The notes under the pieces are model-generated. The model was not told where the DNA came from. It made no database searches and saw only the letters and a program-made list of their open reading frames with translations. A stretch of DNA of 7,562 nucleotides from contig DEKL01000110.1 in assembly GCA_002353835.1 (NCBI GenBank), positions 20,629 through 28,190 on the forward strand, written 5' to 3'. The position numbers and the translations under genes were made by a program. This DNA is from Alphaproteobacteria bacterium UBA2723. Its GTDB lineage: Bacteria > Pseudomonadota > Alphaproteobacteria > RF32 > CAG-239. Of the stretch, positions 1 to 7,087 are shown piece by piece (position 1 is the first letter of the stretch; every line of letters begins with the position of its first letter).

Positions 1-27
1 ACCGACTTATCAACGGTTAAATATTTT

Positions 28-873
28 TTATGCGGGCTTATTCAAAAACATAGCTTTGAAAGCAAGACAAAATCTGTCTTTTATGCCTAATTCCGGCTTC
101 GGCGATATAATCTCCCAGCCGCGCTTATCCATCATCTCAAAATAGGTATGATACAAGTTAAGCATATATATAACCGGCTTAGAATTTTTATTATGGCTAT
201 CTTTTAGGGTTTTATAAGCTTCTTCATAAGCCTCTCGTGCCGCATCTGCCATTTTGGTACGTGCTTTATATAAATTTTTATGGGTTAAAATATCATACGG
301 AGAAAGACCTTCTTCTATTTCCGCATCATCCAAATATTCCTGAGGGATATAAACATGACCGCCGGTCATATCTTCCTTAACATTTTTCAAAATCTGGGTG
401 ATTTCTACGGCAAACCCGATATTTTTACTTAATTTTTCGGTGGTTTCTTCATCAAATTCATCAATTATTTTCATAATTAAATAACAGGGAATTTCCGATA
501 CACCGCGACAATATTGAGTGAATTCCTTTAAACTCGGGCAATACATCGGTTTAGGACAGTCTAAGGCAAAACCTTGTAACACTTTTTCAAAATATCGCCG
601 ATCTAACTTGAAACGTATGCAATTTTTATAGATGCGACGGCCGATGCTGGTGGCAGGAACCTTTTTATCATAAATATTGTTAATTTCCTGTTTCCAAGCG
701 TTAAATATCTCGCCTTTTTCTTTCTCGGAAAGGTTACTGGAACTTAAATCATCAAAATGATTAAACAAGGCATATAGCGTATACACAGCCTCTCTCTTGG
801 CTTTCGGATACCGCATGGTACACCAAAATACCGCAGAATGATTTTTTCTTACTAAGCGCCCTATTGAACTCAT
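28..873 (-). CDS. HpnD-like squalene/phytoene synthase family protein with altered DxxxD motifs
   Basis: A 281-residue protein of the squalene/phytoene synthase (trans-isoprenyl diphosphate synthase, head-to-head) family, closest in layout to HpnD, which works with HpnC and HpnE in making squalene from farnesyl diphosphate. Visible family landmarks are the N-terminal FWCTMRYPKAKREAVYTLYA block (residues 16-35, like the HpnD 'FYxAMRLLPxxRREAMYALYAF' block), FDDL at 40-43, the GFALD block near 101-105, an YCRGVSEIP segment at 121-129, and QILKNVKEDMTGGHVYIP at 160-177. The two Mg-binding motifs are altered. Motif 1, normally DDxxD, reads DDLSS (41-45). Motif 2, normally NxxRDxxED, reads QILKNVKED (160-168), so its first Asp is Asn164 and the Arg is Lys163. 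ATG at 873 fits the family N-terminus. It lies 13 nt after the HpnC-like gene, with a weak AGACAGGTG upstream. Family assignment is firm; catalytic activity is doubtful and the true role is unknown. Confidence 0.85.
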   Translation of the reverse strand: MSSIGRLVRKNHSAVFWCTMRYPKAKREAVYTLYALFNHFDDLSSSNLSEKEKGEIFNAWKQEINNIYDKKVPATSIGRRIYKNCIRFKLDRRYFEKVLQGFALDCPKPMYCPSLKEFTQYCRGVSEIPCYLIMKIIDEFDEETTEKLSKNIGFAVEITQILKNVKEDMTGGHVYIPQEYLDDAEIEEGLSPYDILTHKNLYKARTKMADAAREAYEEAYKTLKDSHNKNSKPVIYMLNLYHTYFEMMDKRGWEIISPKPELGIKDRFCLAFKAMFLNKPA

Positions 874-886
874 TTCACACCTGTCT

Positions 887-1621
887 TTATATCCTATTCT
901 GACGAATAGATTTACCTCTTATGGTTAATGTGTACCATATACCATATAAAAATGAGTTAAAATAATCAAGAAAATCCATCTTTTTTTTATGTTTTTTTTC
1001 AATCAATGTATGACATAAGCCGAGATAACACCCTATTTTGCAACGATTTATCAGCCCTTTGGTTACTAAAAGAACCTGCTTTGATTCTTCAAATAACAAG
1101 GGTAAAGTCTTGTTTAAGTTTTCTTTATCTACCGTTACCCCCGCTGTTTTCAACACCGCCTCAAGCTCGGGCATATTTAAAACATACGATGTCAAACAGG
1201 TGCATAGCAAATTGGAAAACGGCTGATAAAACGGCGGGTGTTGATTATTTAAAGCGGCGATAAAACGACTTAGCGGTGCTATAATCTGCAACATTATCGG
1301 CGAGGAACCGGAAAATTGTAACGGATAGCGATTTTTAGAGAGCCAGTCAAAACCGTCTATCGGTTCCAACAATAGCGACAAAGATAAATTTTCTTTGATA
1401 AATTGTTGTTGTAGATAGCCTAGCAACCTTTTTTCAGACCAATGATGACTTACCGACTTATATAATAAATTAAAAGTGCGCGGTGTCATGTTTTTAATTT
1501 TTAATCCGCGATATGCCAACAACATCAGCCAGCGAATATAAGCGTTGCCCAATGTGTAATAACGCTTTGGCAATAAATATTTATAAATTGTCAGCGGCGG
1601 CATATTCTCAGGTATTTTCAT
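887..1621 (-). CDS. Divergent HpnC-like squalene/phytoene synthase family protein, catalytic motifs missing
   Basis: A 244-residue protein I place, by remembered family patterns, as a strongly diverged relative of HpnC. Supporting stretches are [15 protein letters not shown] near the N-terminus, [22 protein letters not shown] (resembling HpnC 'LPLxPFxDLLxAFxQDxxxxRY'), LSRFIAAL (like 'PVGRLLLHL'), and FSNLLCTCL (like 'SDALCTALQ') followed by an [10 protein letters not shown] segment. Neither aspartate-rich motif is recognisable: where family members have ADDxADE and LQDxxxD, this protein has LAYRGL and LNMPELE. It is also shorter than typical HpnC (roughly 270-300 residues). I chose ATG at 1621 over GTG at 1636 because AAAGGTGG sits just before the ATG. 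The start lies inside the 3' end of trmFO (14-nt overlap), implying translational coupling. The gene contains two A8 tracts near its 3' end. If it is not HpnC-derived, it is a hypothetical protein of unknown function. Confidence 0.6.
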   Translation of the reverse strand: MKIPENMPPLTIYKYLLPKRYYTLGNAYIRWLMLLAYRGLKIKNMTPRTFNLLYKSVSHHWSEKRLLGYLQQQFIKENLSLSLLLEPIDGFDWLSKNRYPLQFSGSSPIMLQIIAPLSRFIAALNNQHPPFYQPFSNLLCTCLTSYVLNMPELEAVLKTAGVTVDKENLNKTLPLLFEESKQVLLVTKGLINRCKIGCYLGLCHTLIEKKHKKKMDFLDYFNSFLYGIWYTLTIRGKSIRQNRI

Positions 1622-2957
1622 TGAGCCACCTTTCACAAGCTTCTAAGGCACGCGTGCTTAATGCGGCTTTTTTATCCGCACCCTTCAAATGTCGCCATTT
1701 ACCGTTTGGGGTTTGTACTTTTTCAAGCTCGGGAAATAAACCGAAATTAATGTTCATGGGTTGGTAATGCTCAATATCTGTCTTATCGGTTAAATGTGCC
1801 AGTTGGCAACCGAAGGCGGTTTCTCTGGGCGGTAAAACGGGTTCTTTATCTTTAAGCAGATTAGCGGCAAAATAACCTGCCAACCAACCGATTGAGGCAC
1901 TTTCCACATAACCCTCGCAACCGGTAATCTGACCGGCAAACATAATATGCGGCTCTTTTTTTAAGCGCAAATAATTATCAAGCAATAGCGGCGATTTGAT
2001 AAAAGTATTTTTATGAATACCGCCGAGACGGGCAAAAACCGCATTTTCCAAACCGGGGATTTTCTTAAAAATACGCACTTGCTCGGGATGTTTTAACTTG
2101 GTTTGAAAACCGACCATATTCCTTAGAGTATCTTCTTTATTGTCTTGCCTTAACTGAACAACGGCATAAGGTTTTTCTTTACTGTGCGGGTTAGTTAAAC
2201 CGACCGGTTTTAGCGGACCGTACATTAACGTATCTTTGCCACGCTCAGCCATAACCTCTATCGGCAGACAACCGTCAAAATATGCGGGCTTCTCAAAATC
2301 ATGAAATTCCCCCTTTTCGCCGTCCAGTAAATCCTGAACAAACGCCTCGTATTGTTCTTTGTTTAGAGGACAGTTGATATAATCGTATTTATCTCCCTTA
2401 TTGTATCGCGACTGGTACCACGCTTTGCTAAAATCAATACTTTCTTTGTAAATAACCGGCGCTATCGCATCATAAAAAGATAATTTTTCCCCACCGACGG
2501 CTTGGGATATACTTTGGGCTAACGAATCCGAGGTCAGCGGACCGGTGGCAATAATGCTTAAGCCGTCTTCCGCTTTGGGCAGGCTTTGCCACTCCTTATG
2601 AACAATCTCAATGTTTTTATGGGTTTTAAGCTTTTCGGTAATGTATGCGGAAAATCCCTCTCTATCTACCGCTAACGCGCCACCCGCCGGCACTTTGGTT
2701 TTGTCTGCGGCTTCCATAATCAAAGATTTTGCCAAACGCATTTCCTGATGCAAAAGACCGACGGCATTGTGTAAATAATCATCCGAACGCAGAGAGTTGG
2801 AACAGACCAATTCCGCAAAATTATCACTTTTGTGCGCGGCAGAGTGATGCTCGGGTTTCATTTCATATAAAACCACTTTTATTTTGCTTTGTGCCAGTTG
2901 CCAAGCCGCTTCAGCACCGGCCAAACCTGCGCCTATGACATTTGCTTTTAATTCCAT
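1608..2957 (-). CDS. trmFO: Methylenetetrahydrofolate--tRNA-(uracil-5-)-methyltransferase TrmFO
   Basis: TrmFO is a cytosolic flavoenzyme that methylates U54 of the tRNA T-loop to ribothymidine, using methylene-tetrahydrofolate as carbon donor and FADH2/NAD(P)H as reductant. The 449-residue product has the family's normal length. It starts with a Rossmann FAD motif, [14 protein letters not shown] (residues 9-22). It carries [11 protein letters not shown] with Cys52 and [11 protein letters not shown] with Cys196, matching the two functionally important cysteines of characterised TrmFO (Cys53 and Cys226 in Bacillus subtilis). The C-terminal half has [20 protein letters not shown] and a [11 protein letters not shown] signature. 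ATG 2957 is chosen over TTG 3017 because it has AAGGGA 5 nt upstream, begins right at the FAD domain, and lies downstream of a good promoter. It is first in a probable operon with the two prenyl-synthase-like genes; I see no obvious functional link between them. Confidence 0.96.
   Translation of the reverse strand: MELKANVIGAGLAGAEAAWQLAQSKIKVVLYEMKPEHHSAAHKSDNFAELVCSNSLRSDDYLHNAVGLLHQEMRLAKSLIMEAADKTKVPAGGALAVDREGFSAYITEKLKTHKNIEIVHKEWQSLPKAEDGLSIIATGPLTSDSLAQSISQAVGGEKLSFYDAIAPVIYKESIDFSKAWYQSRYNKGDKYDYINCPLNKEQYEAFVQDLLDGEKGEFHDFEKPAYFDGCLPIEVMAERGKDTLMYGPLKPVGLTNPHSKEKPYAVVQLRQDNKEDTLRNMVGFQTKLKHPEQVRIFKKIPGLENAVFARLGGIHKNTFIKSPLLLDNYLRLKKEPHIMFAGQITGCEGYVESASIGWLAGYFAANLLKDKEPVLPPRETAFGCQLAHLTDKTDIEHYQPMNINFGLFPELEKVQTPNGKWRHLKGADKKAALSTRALEACERWLNENT
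1626..1633 (-). promoter_or_regulatory. Ribosome binding site inside trmFO that sets the HpnC-like start
   Basis: On the minus strand AAAGGTGG is followed by CTCA and then ATG (1621). This Shine-Dalgarno-like element lies within the last codons of trmFO. It makes ATG 1621 a better start than the upstream in-frame GTG at 1636, whose own codons overlap the element. Confidence 0.7.
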
Positions 2958-2962
2958 TTTTA

Positions 2963-2968
2963 TCCCTT
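2963..2968 (-). promoter_or_regulatory. trmFO ribosome binding site
   Basis: Minus-strand AAGGGA is separated by 5 nt from ATG 2957. It supports the 449-residue form of TrmFO over a longer form beginning with TTG at 3017, which would add 20 residues ahead of the FAD motif. Confidence 0.7.
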
Positions 2969-2982
2969 TTGTTTTATGGAAA

Positions 2983-3011
2983 GTTATAAATGCAGTTCTT
3001 CGGTTTGTAAA
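2983..3011 (-). promoter_or_regulatory. Putative sigma70-type promoter of the trmFO operon
   Basis: Minus strand: -35 TTTACA (3011-3006), a 17-nt spacer, and -10 TATAAC (2988-2983). Each hexamer matches the consensus at 5 of 6 bases with ideal spacing. The predicted start near 2976 gives a leader of about 20 nt, just enough for the AAGGGA ribosome site. It lies back to back with the promoter of the secreted-protein gene. Predicted by eye only. Confidence 0.6.
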
Positions 3012-3043
3012 TACCAAAAATTAGATGATTTTTAAAATTGCTT

Positions 3044-3052
3044 TGTTATAAT
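3044..3052 (+). promoter_or_regulatory. Putative extended -10 promoter of the secreted protein-chpT-priA operon
   Basis: TGTTATAAT is a perfect TATAAT (3047-3052) preceded by the extended -10 TG at 3044-3045. No convincing -35 is present: at 16-18 nt spacing I see only weak candidates such as ATGATT (3025-3030). That is typical when an extended -10 compensates. The start would be near 3059, leaving a leader of about 15 nt that holds AGGAAG. Confidence 0.55.
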
Positions 3053-3061
3053 AGCCTGGTT

Positions 3062-3067
3062 AGGAAG
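3062..3067 (+). promoter_or_regulatory. Ribosome binding site of the secreted protein gene
   Basis: AGGAAG lies 6 nt before ATG 3074. It fixes that start in preference to an in-frame TTG at 3038, which would place the predicted -10 box inside the coding region and put 12 residues ahead of the signal peptide. Confidence 0.75.
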
Positions 3068-3073
3068 TTGAAA

Positions 3074-4180
3074 ATGAGAAAAATCAGTGTGTTAGCTGCA
3101 ATATGGCTTATTGTTTCGGGGTTATCGGTAACGGTAACACCGGCTTTAGCACAGGATGATTTTGATTTATTTGACGATATTGATGAGCCTGAAGCTAAAA
3201 CGAAGACCGCTCCTAAGGCAAAAGTTGCACAGCCCGAGGTAAAAAAGAAAGAGCCTGTTGTTCCCGCCAAAAAAGAAGTAAAAGTTATTGCAAACGAGCA
3301 AACAACTAAAGAAGAACCGATTGAACCAAAAGAAAAAGTTAAAGTAACACAAGAAGAAAAATCTCCCAAAACCGAGGAAAATGAAGCTTTACCCCCTGAG
3401 AAAACCGAAGCCGAATCGGAAAAGGGCATTTTTGATAACTTCTTTAGAGATGATGACGACCGAGAAACATGGTTGGAAAGTTTGATTAACAGCGGCACAT
3501 CAGAGCTTTTTAAAAAACAGAGTGCCAAAGAGGTTGCCGCCGAAAAAGCGCGTATTGCCAAAGTTTTGCGCAATAAACGCTCAAATGCCGCCAATTTTGA
3601 TATTGCCGGTATTAAACTCAGAATGAAACCGAGCGAGGTGGAAGATATTTTAACCAAACAAGGATTTCGCAGATTAACCCAAGATTTCAGTATTCCGAAC
3701 TTTATTAAGTGGCGTGGTGAAGAATTATGTCGCATTCACGGTATTGTCGGATTTGAGCGCTTAAAGGCTTGTGCCAGAGAAATTGCCGTTGTCAACGGTT
3801 TTGAATATGTATCTTTAGAAAGATATAATCGCCAAGCAACGCGAGAAACTCTTGAAATCCACTATACATCCACTTTTTCGGATAACCTTTCTCACTATAT
3901 TATTTATACAAGCAATGTGCCTATTTCCACAAGCAAAGCATCGCAAAATGTTTACATCAACAACCTTAAAATTTATGACTTTTGGCGACGGATAGATATG
4001 CGCTACGGACAGCCGGATAATGCCAGTGAAGTCAAATGGGGATTGGGCGGTAAAAAACCATATCTGCAAGCTTCTACCGGTAAACTGGAGTTGGTGGACC
4101 CGTTGCTTAGAGATTTGGATATTTCGCGTATGCTTAATGAGGATTCAAGGTTATCTAATGTTCCTTATTACTCGTTTTAA
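3074..4180 (+). CDS. Secreted or periplasmic protein of unknown function with charged linker
   Basis: I do not recognise this 368-residue protein. Residues 1-26 are a clear Sec signal peptide: MRK, a hydrophobic core, and a cleavage site after ALA (24-26), followed by an acidic QDDFDLFDDID stretch. Residues of about 38-118 are a low-complexity Lys/Glu/Pro/Ala linker, probably disordered and possibly spanning the periplasm or peptidoglycan. A more conserved-looking globular part follows, with FDIAGIKLRMKPSEVEDIL from residue 175. This resembles the short helix-turn-strand 'GIxLGMxxxEVxxxL' element of many periplasmic proteins. Its only two cysteines in this part, Cys219 and Cys233, could form a disulfide. 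There is no lipobox and no second membrane segment. The gene heads a probable operon and is followed by chpT after 21 nt. An envelope role is inference from the signal peptide alone. Confidence 0.85.
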   Translation: MRKISVLAAIWLIVSGLSVTVTPALAQDDFDLFDDIDEPEAKTKTAPKAKVAQPEVKKKEPVVPAKKEVKVIANEQTTKEEPIEPKEKVKVTQEEKSPKTEENEALPPEKTEAESEKGIFDNFFRDDDDRETWLESLINSGTSELFKKQSAKEVAAEKARIAKVLRNKRSNAANFDIAGIKLRMKPSEVEDILTKQGFRRLTQDFSIPNFIKWRGEELCRIHGIVGFERLKACAREIAVVNGFEYVSLERYNRQATRETLEIHYTSTFSDNLSHYIIYTSNVPISTSKASQNVYINNLKIYDFWRRIDMRYGQPDNASEVKWGLGGKKPYLQASTGKLELVDPLLRDLDISRMLNEDSRLSNVPYYSF

Positions 4181-4201
4181 CCTTTTATGGGATTTGATAA
4201 A

Positions 4202-4810
4202 ATGATAAATTCAACTTATGTCAGCGAACTGATTGCAACAAGATTATCACATGACCTTATCGGTACTATCGGCTCGGTTTCCAATGCCGTGGAACTTTTT
4301 AGCGAAGATGATTTAAGCGAAGCCGAAAAAACAGAAGTTTTTTCCATCTTGCAAATGAGCTCTTTGGTCTTGAGCAGAAGACTTAAATTTTTCAGATTGT
4401 GTTTCGGTTTATCTAATGCCACCGTTAAAGATATGGATGACTTAAAGAAAATTATTGAAGAATATCTTTTAACGCTCGGTAACCCTAACCGCCCGATTTC
4501 TTGCGAAATTCAGATTGAAACACCGAAGATTTATAAGTTGATTATGCCCTCGGTGATGATGATGGCGGATACTTTGGTTAAAGGCGGAAAAATTGAAGTT
4601 AAGCAAAATGATTTGGGGATTCATGTAACAGCGCAATCTGAGGTTCCGCTCAATGCCACAAAGTTGGAAAACATTGATTTGGTTCTTGCCGGAAAAGAGG
4701 CAAGCGAAAACCCGTCTTTATACGCGCCGTTACATTACTTGTTGCAATATTTAAGTGATAAAGATGTGCCGGTTAAACGTGTTGATAATACACTTATTAT
4801 CGGAGAATAG
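4202..4810 (+). CDS. chpT: ChpT-like histidine phosphotransferase
   Basis: A 202-residue protein matching the ChpT family, the cytosolic phosphotransferase that carries phosphate from the hybrid kinase CckA to CtrA and CpdR in alphaproteobacterial cell-cycle control. The N-terminal block SELIATRLSHDLIGTIGSVS corresponds to the family's 'LLxSRLCHDLISPVGAINNG' pattern, with His17 as the expected phospho-acceptor in the first dimerisation helix. Residues to about 85 should form the helical hairpin. The rest is the degenerate kinase-like domain, with MPSVMMMADTLVKGGKIEVK resembling the family's 'LxLxAxEALPRGGxVxV'; no ATP-binding N/G boxes are evident, as expected. The length is slightly below Caulobacter ChpT. 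ATG 4202 is preferred to ATG 4187: a GGGA lies 9 nt before 4202, while 4187 has no ribosome site. It ends 6 nt before priA. No response regulator or CckA is in the window, so partners are inferred. Confidence 0.8.
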   Translation: MINSTYVSELIATRLSHDLIGTIGSVSNAVELFSEDDLSEAEKTEVFSILQMSSLVLSRRLKFFRLCFGLSNATVKDMDDLKKIIEEYLLTLGNPNRPISCEIQIETPKIYKLIMPSVMMMADTLVKGGKIEVKQNDLGIHVTAQSEVPLNATKLENIDLVLAGKEASENPSLYAPLHYLLQYLSDKDVPVKRVDNTLIIGE

Positions 4811-4816
4811 CTTAAG

Positions 4817-6997
4817 ATGAATGTCTATGGCGTGCTTCTGCCCCTACCCTTTAATGATGTTTTTGATTACCGCTGTGACGAAAAACTTCATATCGGGCAG
4901 ATTGTGGTGGTGCCGTTCGGACGCGAAATTCTTGCCGGGGTTATCTGGAAAGTCGGACAAAGCGCAGATTTGGATAGCAATAAGATTAAAAAGATTCAAC
5001 AAATTCTTGATTTACCGCCATTAAGCTCGGTAATGATTAAATTTATAGAGAAAACCGCGGCTTACAATATGGCTTCGTTGGGAATGGTTTTAAAAATGGT
5101 CTTAGGACAGAAAACAAATCAACTACCCAAGCAAAAAGTCAACCTCTACGGGCTTAATATTAAAAACGAAAATTTACAAGGTATTCGCATTACCGAGGCA
5201 AGAAAAGCCGTCTTTGAATTTTTGGATAACGGCAGAGAGGCGGAAAAAGAAGAAATATTAAACGAAACAGGTGTCAGTGACAGTGTTATCGCGGCGATGA
5301 TTAAAAGCGGTTTCTTATATAAGAAAGAAGTGCTTATCAATGAAGAAGCCGAAGAACAGGTTGTTAATTTGGGTAGTCCTGCCGTCTTGACCGACGAACA
5401 ACAAAAAGCCGCCGATATTTTAACAAGAAAAGTCGGAAACGGTTTTTCGGCAACGCTTTTAGACGGTGTGACCGGTTCGGGTAAAACGGAGGTTTATTTT
5501 GAAGCGATTGCTGAGGCGCTTCGTTTAGGCAAACAGGTTTTAGTTTTAGTGCCGGAAATTTCTTTAACTTCACAATGGCTTAAGCGTTTTGAAATCCGTT
5601 TCGGGGTAACACCTTATATTTGGCATTCGGAGGTGGGGGTTAAAGATAAAGCCTTAACGTGGAAAGCGGCGGCAATGAATAAAGCTAAGGTTGTCGTCGG
5701 GGCGCGTTCGGCATTGTTTTTACCGTTTAAGGATTTGGGAATCATTGTTATTGATGAAAGCCATGACCATTCTTTTAAGCAGGAAACTCTGGTGACCTAC
5801 CAAGGGCGTGATATGGCCGTATTACGAGCACACTTGGAAAAAATTCCGGTTATTCTTTCTACCGCAACGCCTGACTTGGAAACCATTGTTAATGTGGAAG
5901 AAGGCAAGTATGACTGTGTTAAATTAACAAAACGCTATGCTAAGGCCGTACTGCCGGAAATTGAAATTATTGATATTAAAAAAGAGAAGCCGATTAAGGG
6001 GGAATGGGGTGTTTCATTTTTATCGCCACCATTGATTAACGCAATTAACCGTAATTTGGAAAAAGGCGAGCAATCCATGTTGTTCTTAAACCGGCGCGGT
6101 TATGCTCCTCTCCTTATTTGCAGAGATTGCGGACACCGGATGCAATGCCCGCACTGTACAGCATGGTTGGCAGAACATCGCCTTACCGGTGAGCTGATTT
6201 GCCACCATTGCGGATATAAAATGAATACGCCAAAGTTTTGTCCCTCGTGTCATTCGGAAGAAGGGTTGACAGCGTGCGGTCCGGGGGTGGAAAGAATCGC
6301 CGAAGAAGTACGCTATCGGTTTCCGCTGGCACGAACGGCTATCCTTTCTTCCGATATTACGACAAACTATAAGGAAATATCCAAAGTTATCCATTTAACG
6401 GAAAAGAAGGAAGTGGATATTCTTATCGGTACGCAGATTTTAGCCAAAGGACATAATTTTCCGGATTTAACGCTCGTAGGGGTGGTTGATGCCGATTTAG
6501 GGCTGATGGGAACGGATTTGCGTGCCAGCGAACAGACTTTTCAACTGTTATCACAAGTTTCCGGACGTGCCGGCAGAGGCGATAAAAAAGGTATGGTTTA
6601 TTTGCAAACATTATATCCGGATAATTTGGTTTTAAAAGCGGTGATTGAGCATAATCGCGCGCAATTTATTGAACTGGAAAAAAGCGCCAGACGAATGCTT
6701 AAAATGCCGCCATACGGCAAACTTGCGGCTTTAATTATTTCTTCTGCCAACCAACAGGCGGCGGAGGCTGTCGCTTACCGGCTCGGACAATGTGCACCGA
6801 ATACAAACTTTATTGAAACGCTCGGACCGGCACCGGCACCGATGGCATTACTTCGCGGCAGATACCGTTACAGATTACTCTTAAAAACCGCAAAAAATAT
6901 CAATATCCAAGAAGTTTTAAAACGTTGGCTCAATATGGTTAAAGTTAAAAGCAACGTACGGGTTGATGTGGATATTAACCCCTATTCTTTCATGTAA
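4817..6997 (+). CDS. priA: Primosomal protein N' (replication restart helicase PriA)
   Basis: PriA is a superfamily 2 DNA helicase that recognises stalled or broken forks and reloads the replicative helicase. The 726-residue protein is full length. An N-terminal 3'-DNA-binding domain (GVLLPLPFNDVFDY start) is followed by a winged-helix-like region. The helicase core has Walker A GVTGSGKT (217-224, Lys223) and motif II DESHD (313-317), and LNRRGYAP lies just before the zinc region. All eight zinc-binding cysteines are present (435, 438, 444, 447, 462, 465, 475, 478). The late helicase motifs GTQILAKGHNFPDL and QVSGRAGRG are intact. Motif II has Ser where PriA usually has DEEH; the catalytic Asp and Glu remain. 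It begins 6 nt after chpT, with GGAG (4802-4805) inside the chpT end as a rather distant ribosome site. It ends with tandem TAA codons. Identification is secure. Confidence 0.98.
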   Translation: MNVYGVLLPLPFNDVFDYRCDEKLHIGQIVVVPFGREILAGVIWKVGQSADLDSNKIKKIQQILDLPPLSSVMIKFIEKTAAYNMASLGMVLKMVLGQKTNQLPKQKVNLYGLNIKNENLQGIRITEARKAVFEFLDNGREAEKEEILNETGVSDSVIAAMIKSGFLYKKEVLINEEAEEQVVNLGSPAVLTDEQQKAADILTRKVGNGFSATLLDGVTGSGKTEVYFEAIAEALRLGKQVLVLVPEISLTSQWLKRFEIRFGVTPYIWHSEVGVKDKALTWKAAAMNKAKVVVGARSALFLPFKDLGIIVIDESHDHSFKQETLVTYQGRDMAVLRAHLEKIPVILSTATPDLETIVNVEEGKYDCVKLTKRYAKAVLPEIEIIDIKKEKPIKGEWGVSFLSPPLINAINRNLEKGEQSMLFLNRRGYAPLLICRDCGHRMQCPHCTAWLAEHRLTGELICHHCGYKMNTPKFCPSCHSEEGLTACGPGVERIAEEVRYRFPLARTAILSSDITTNYKEISKVIHLTEKKEVDILIGTQILAKGHNFPDLTLVGVVDADLGLMGTDLRASEQTFQLLSQVSGRAGRGDKKGMVYLQTLYPDNLVLKAVIEHNRAQFIELEKSARRMLKMPPYGKLAALIISSANQQAAEAVAYRLGQCAPNTNFIETLGPAPAPMALLRGRYRYRLLLKTAKNINIQEVLKRWLNMVKVKSNVRVDVDINPYSFM

Positions 6998-7029
6998 TAA
7001 ATTGTAACAAAAATTAAACATATTTCCGT

Positions 7030-7058
7030 TTGACATCAGGTTTGGCTGTGCCTATATT
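7030..7058 (+). promoter_or_regulatory. Near-consensus sigma70 promoter upstream of the repeat protein gene
   Basis: A perfect -35 TTGACA (7030-7035), a 17-nt spacer and -10 TATATT (7053-7058, 5 of 6) form the best promoter match in the window. The start is expected near 7065, about 23 nt before ATG 7088. The 90-base gap after priA holds no GC-rich hairpin with a T-tract, so some read-through from priA is possible. Predicted by eye. Confidence 0.65.
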
Positions 7059-7087
7059 TTAGGTATCTAATTACAATTATTACTATT

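Noticed and set aside
1..27. Possible terminator after the HpnD-like gene (ACCG...CGGT inverted repeat)
   Set aside because: Only 4 bp of stem with a 9-nt loop and no T-tract after it on the minus strand; the operon may simply continue beyond the window.
1006..1263. Plus-strand small frames within the HpnC-like gene
   Set aside because: They show no family pattern and no spacing logic, and lie wholly inside a gene on the other strand that is coupled to trmFO.
2958..3017. Longer TrmFO starting at TTG 3017
   Set aside because: The extra 20 residues precede the FAD motif, have no family counterpart, and would overlap the predicted promoter.
3046..3735. Long minus-strand open frame opposite the secreted protein gene
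   Set aside because: It is a Ser/Phe/Leu-rich mirror of the Lys/Glu-rich low-complexity linker. The plus strand has a promoter, ribosome site and signal peptide, so the antisense frame is a shadow.
4187..4201. ATG 4187 as the chpT start
   Set aside because: It has no Shine-Dalgarno sequence upstream and adds five residues, whereas ATG 4202 has GGGA at acceptable spacing. It is not excluded.
6998..7087. Terminator or CtrA box (TTAA-N7-TTAA) in the gap after priA
   Set aside because: No GC-rich hairpin followed by T residues and no correctly spaced TTAA pair could be found; single TTAA words are expected in AT-rich DNA.
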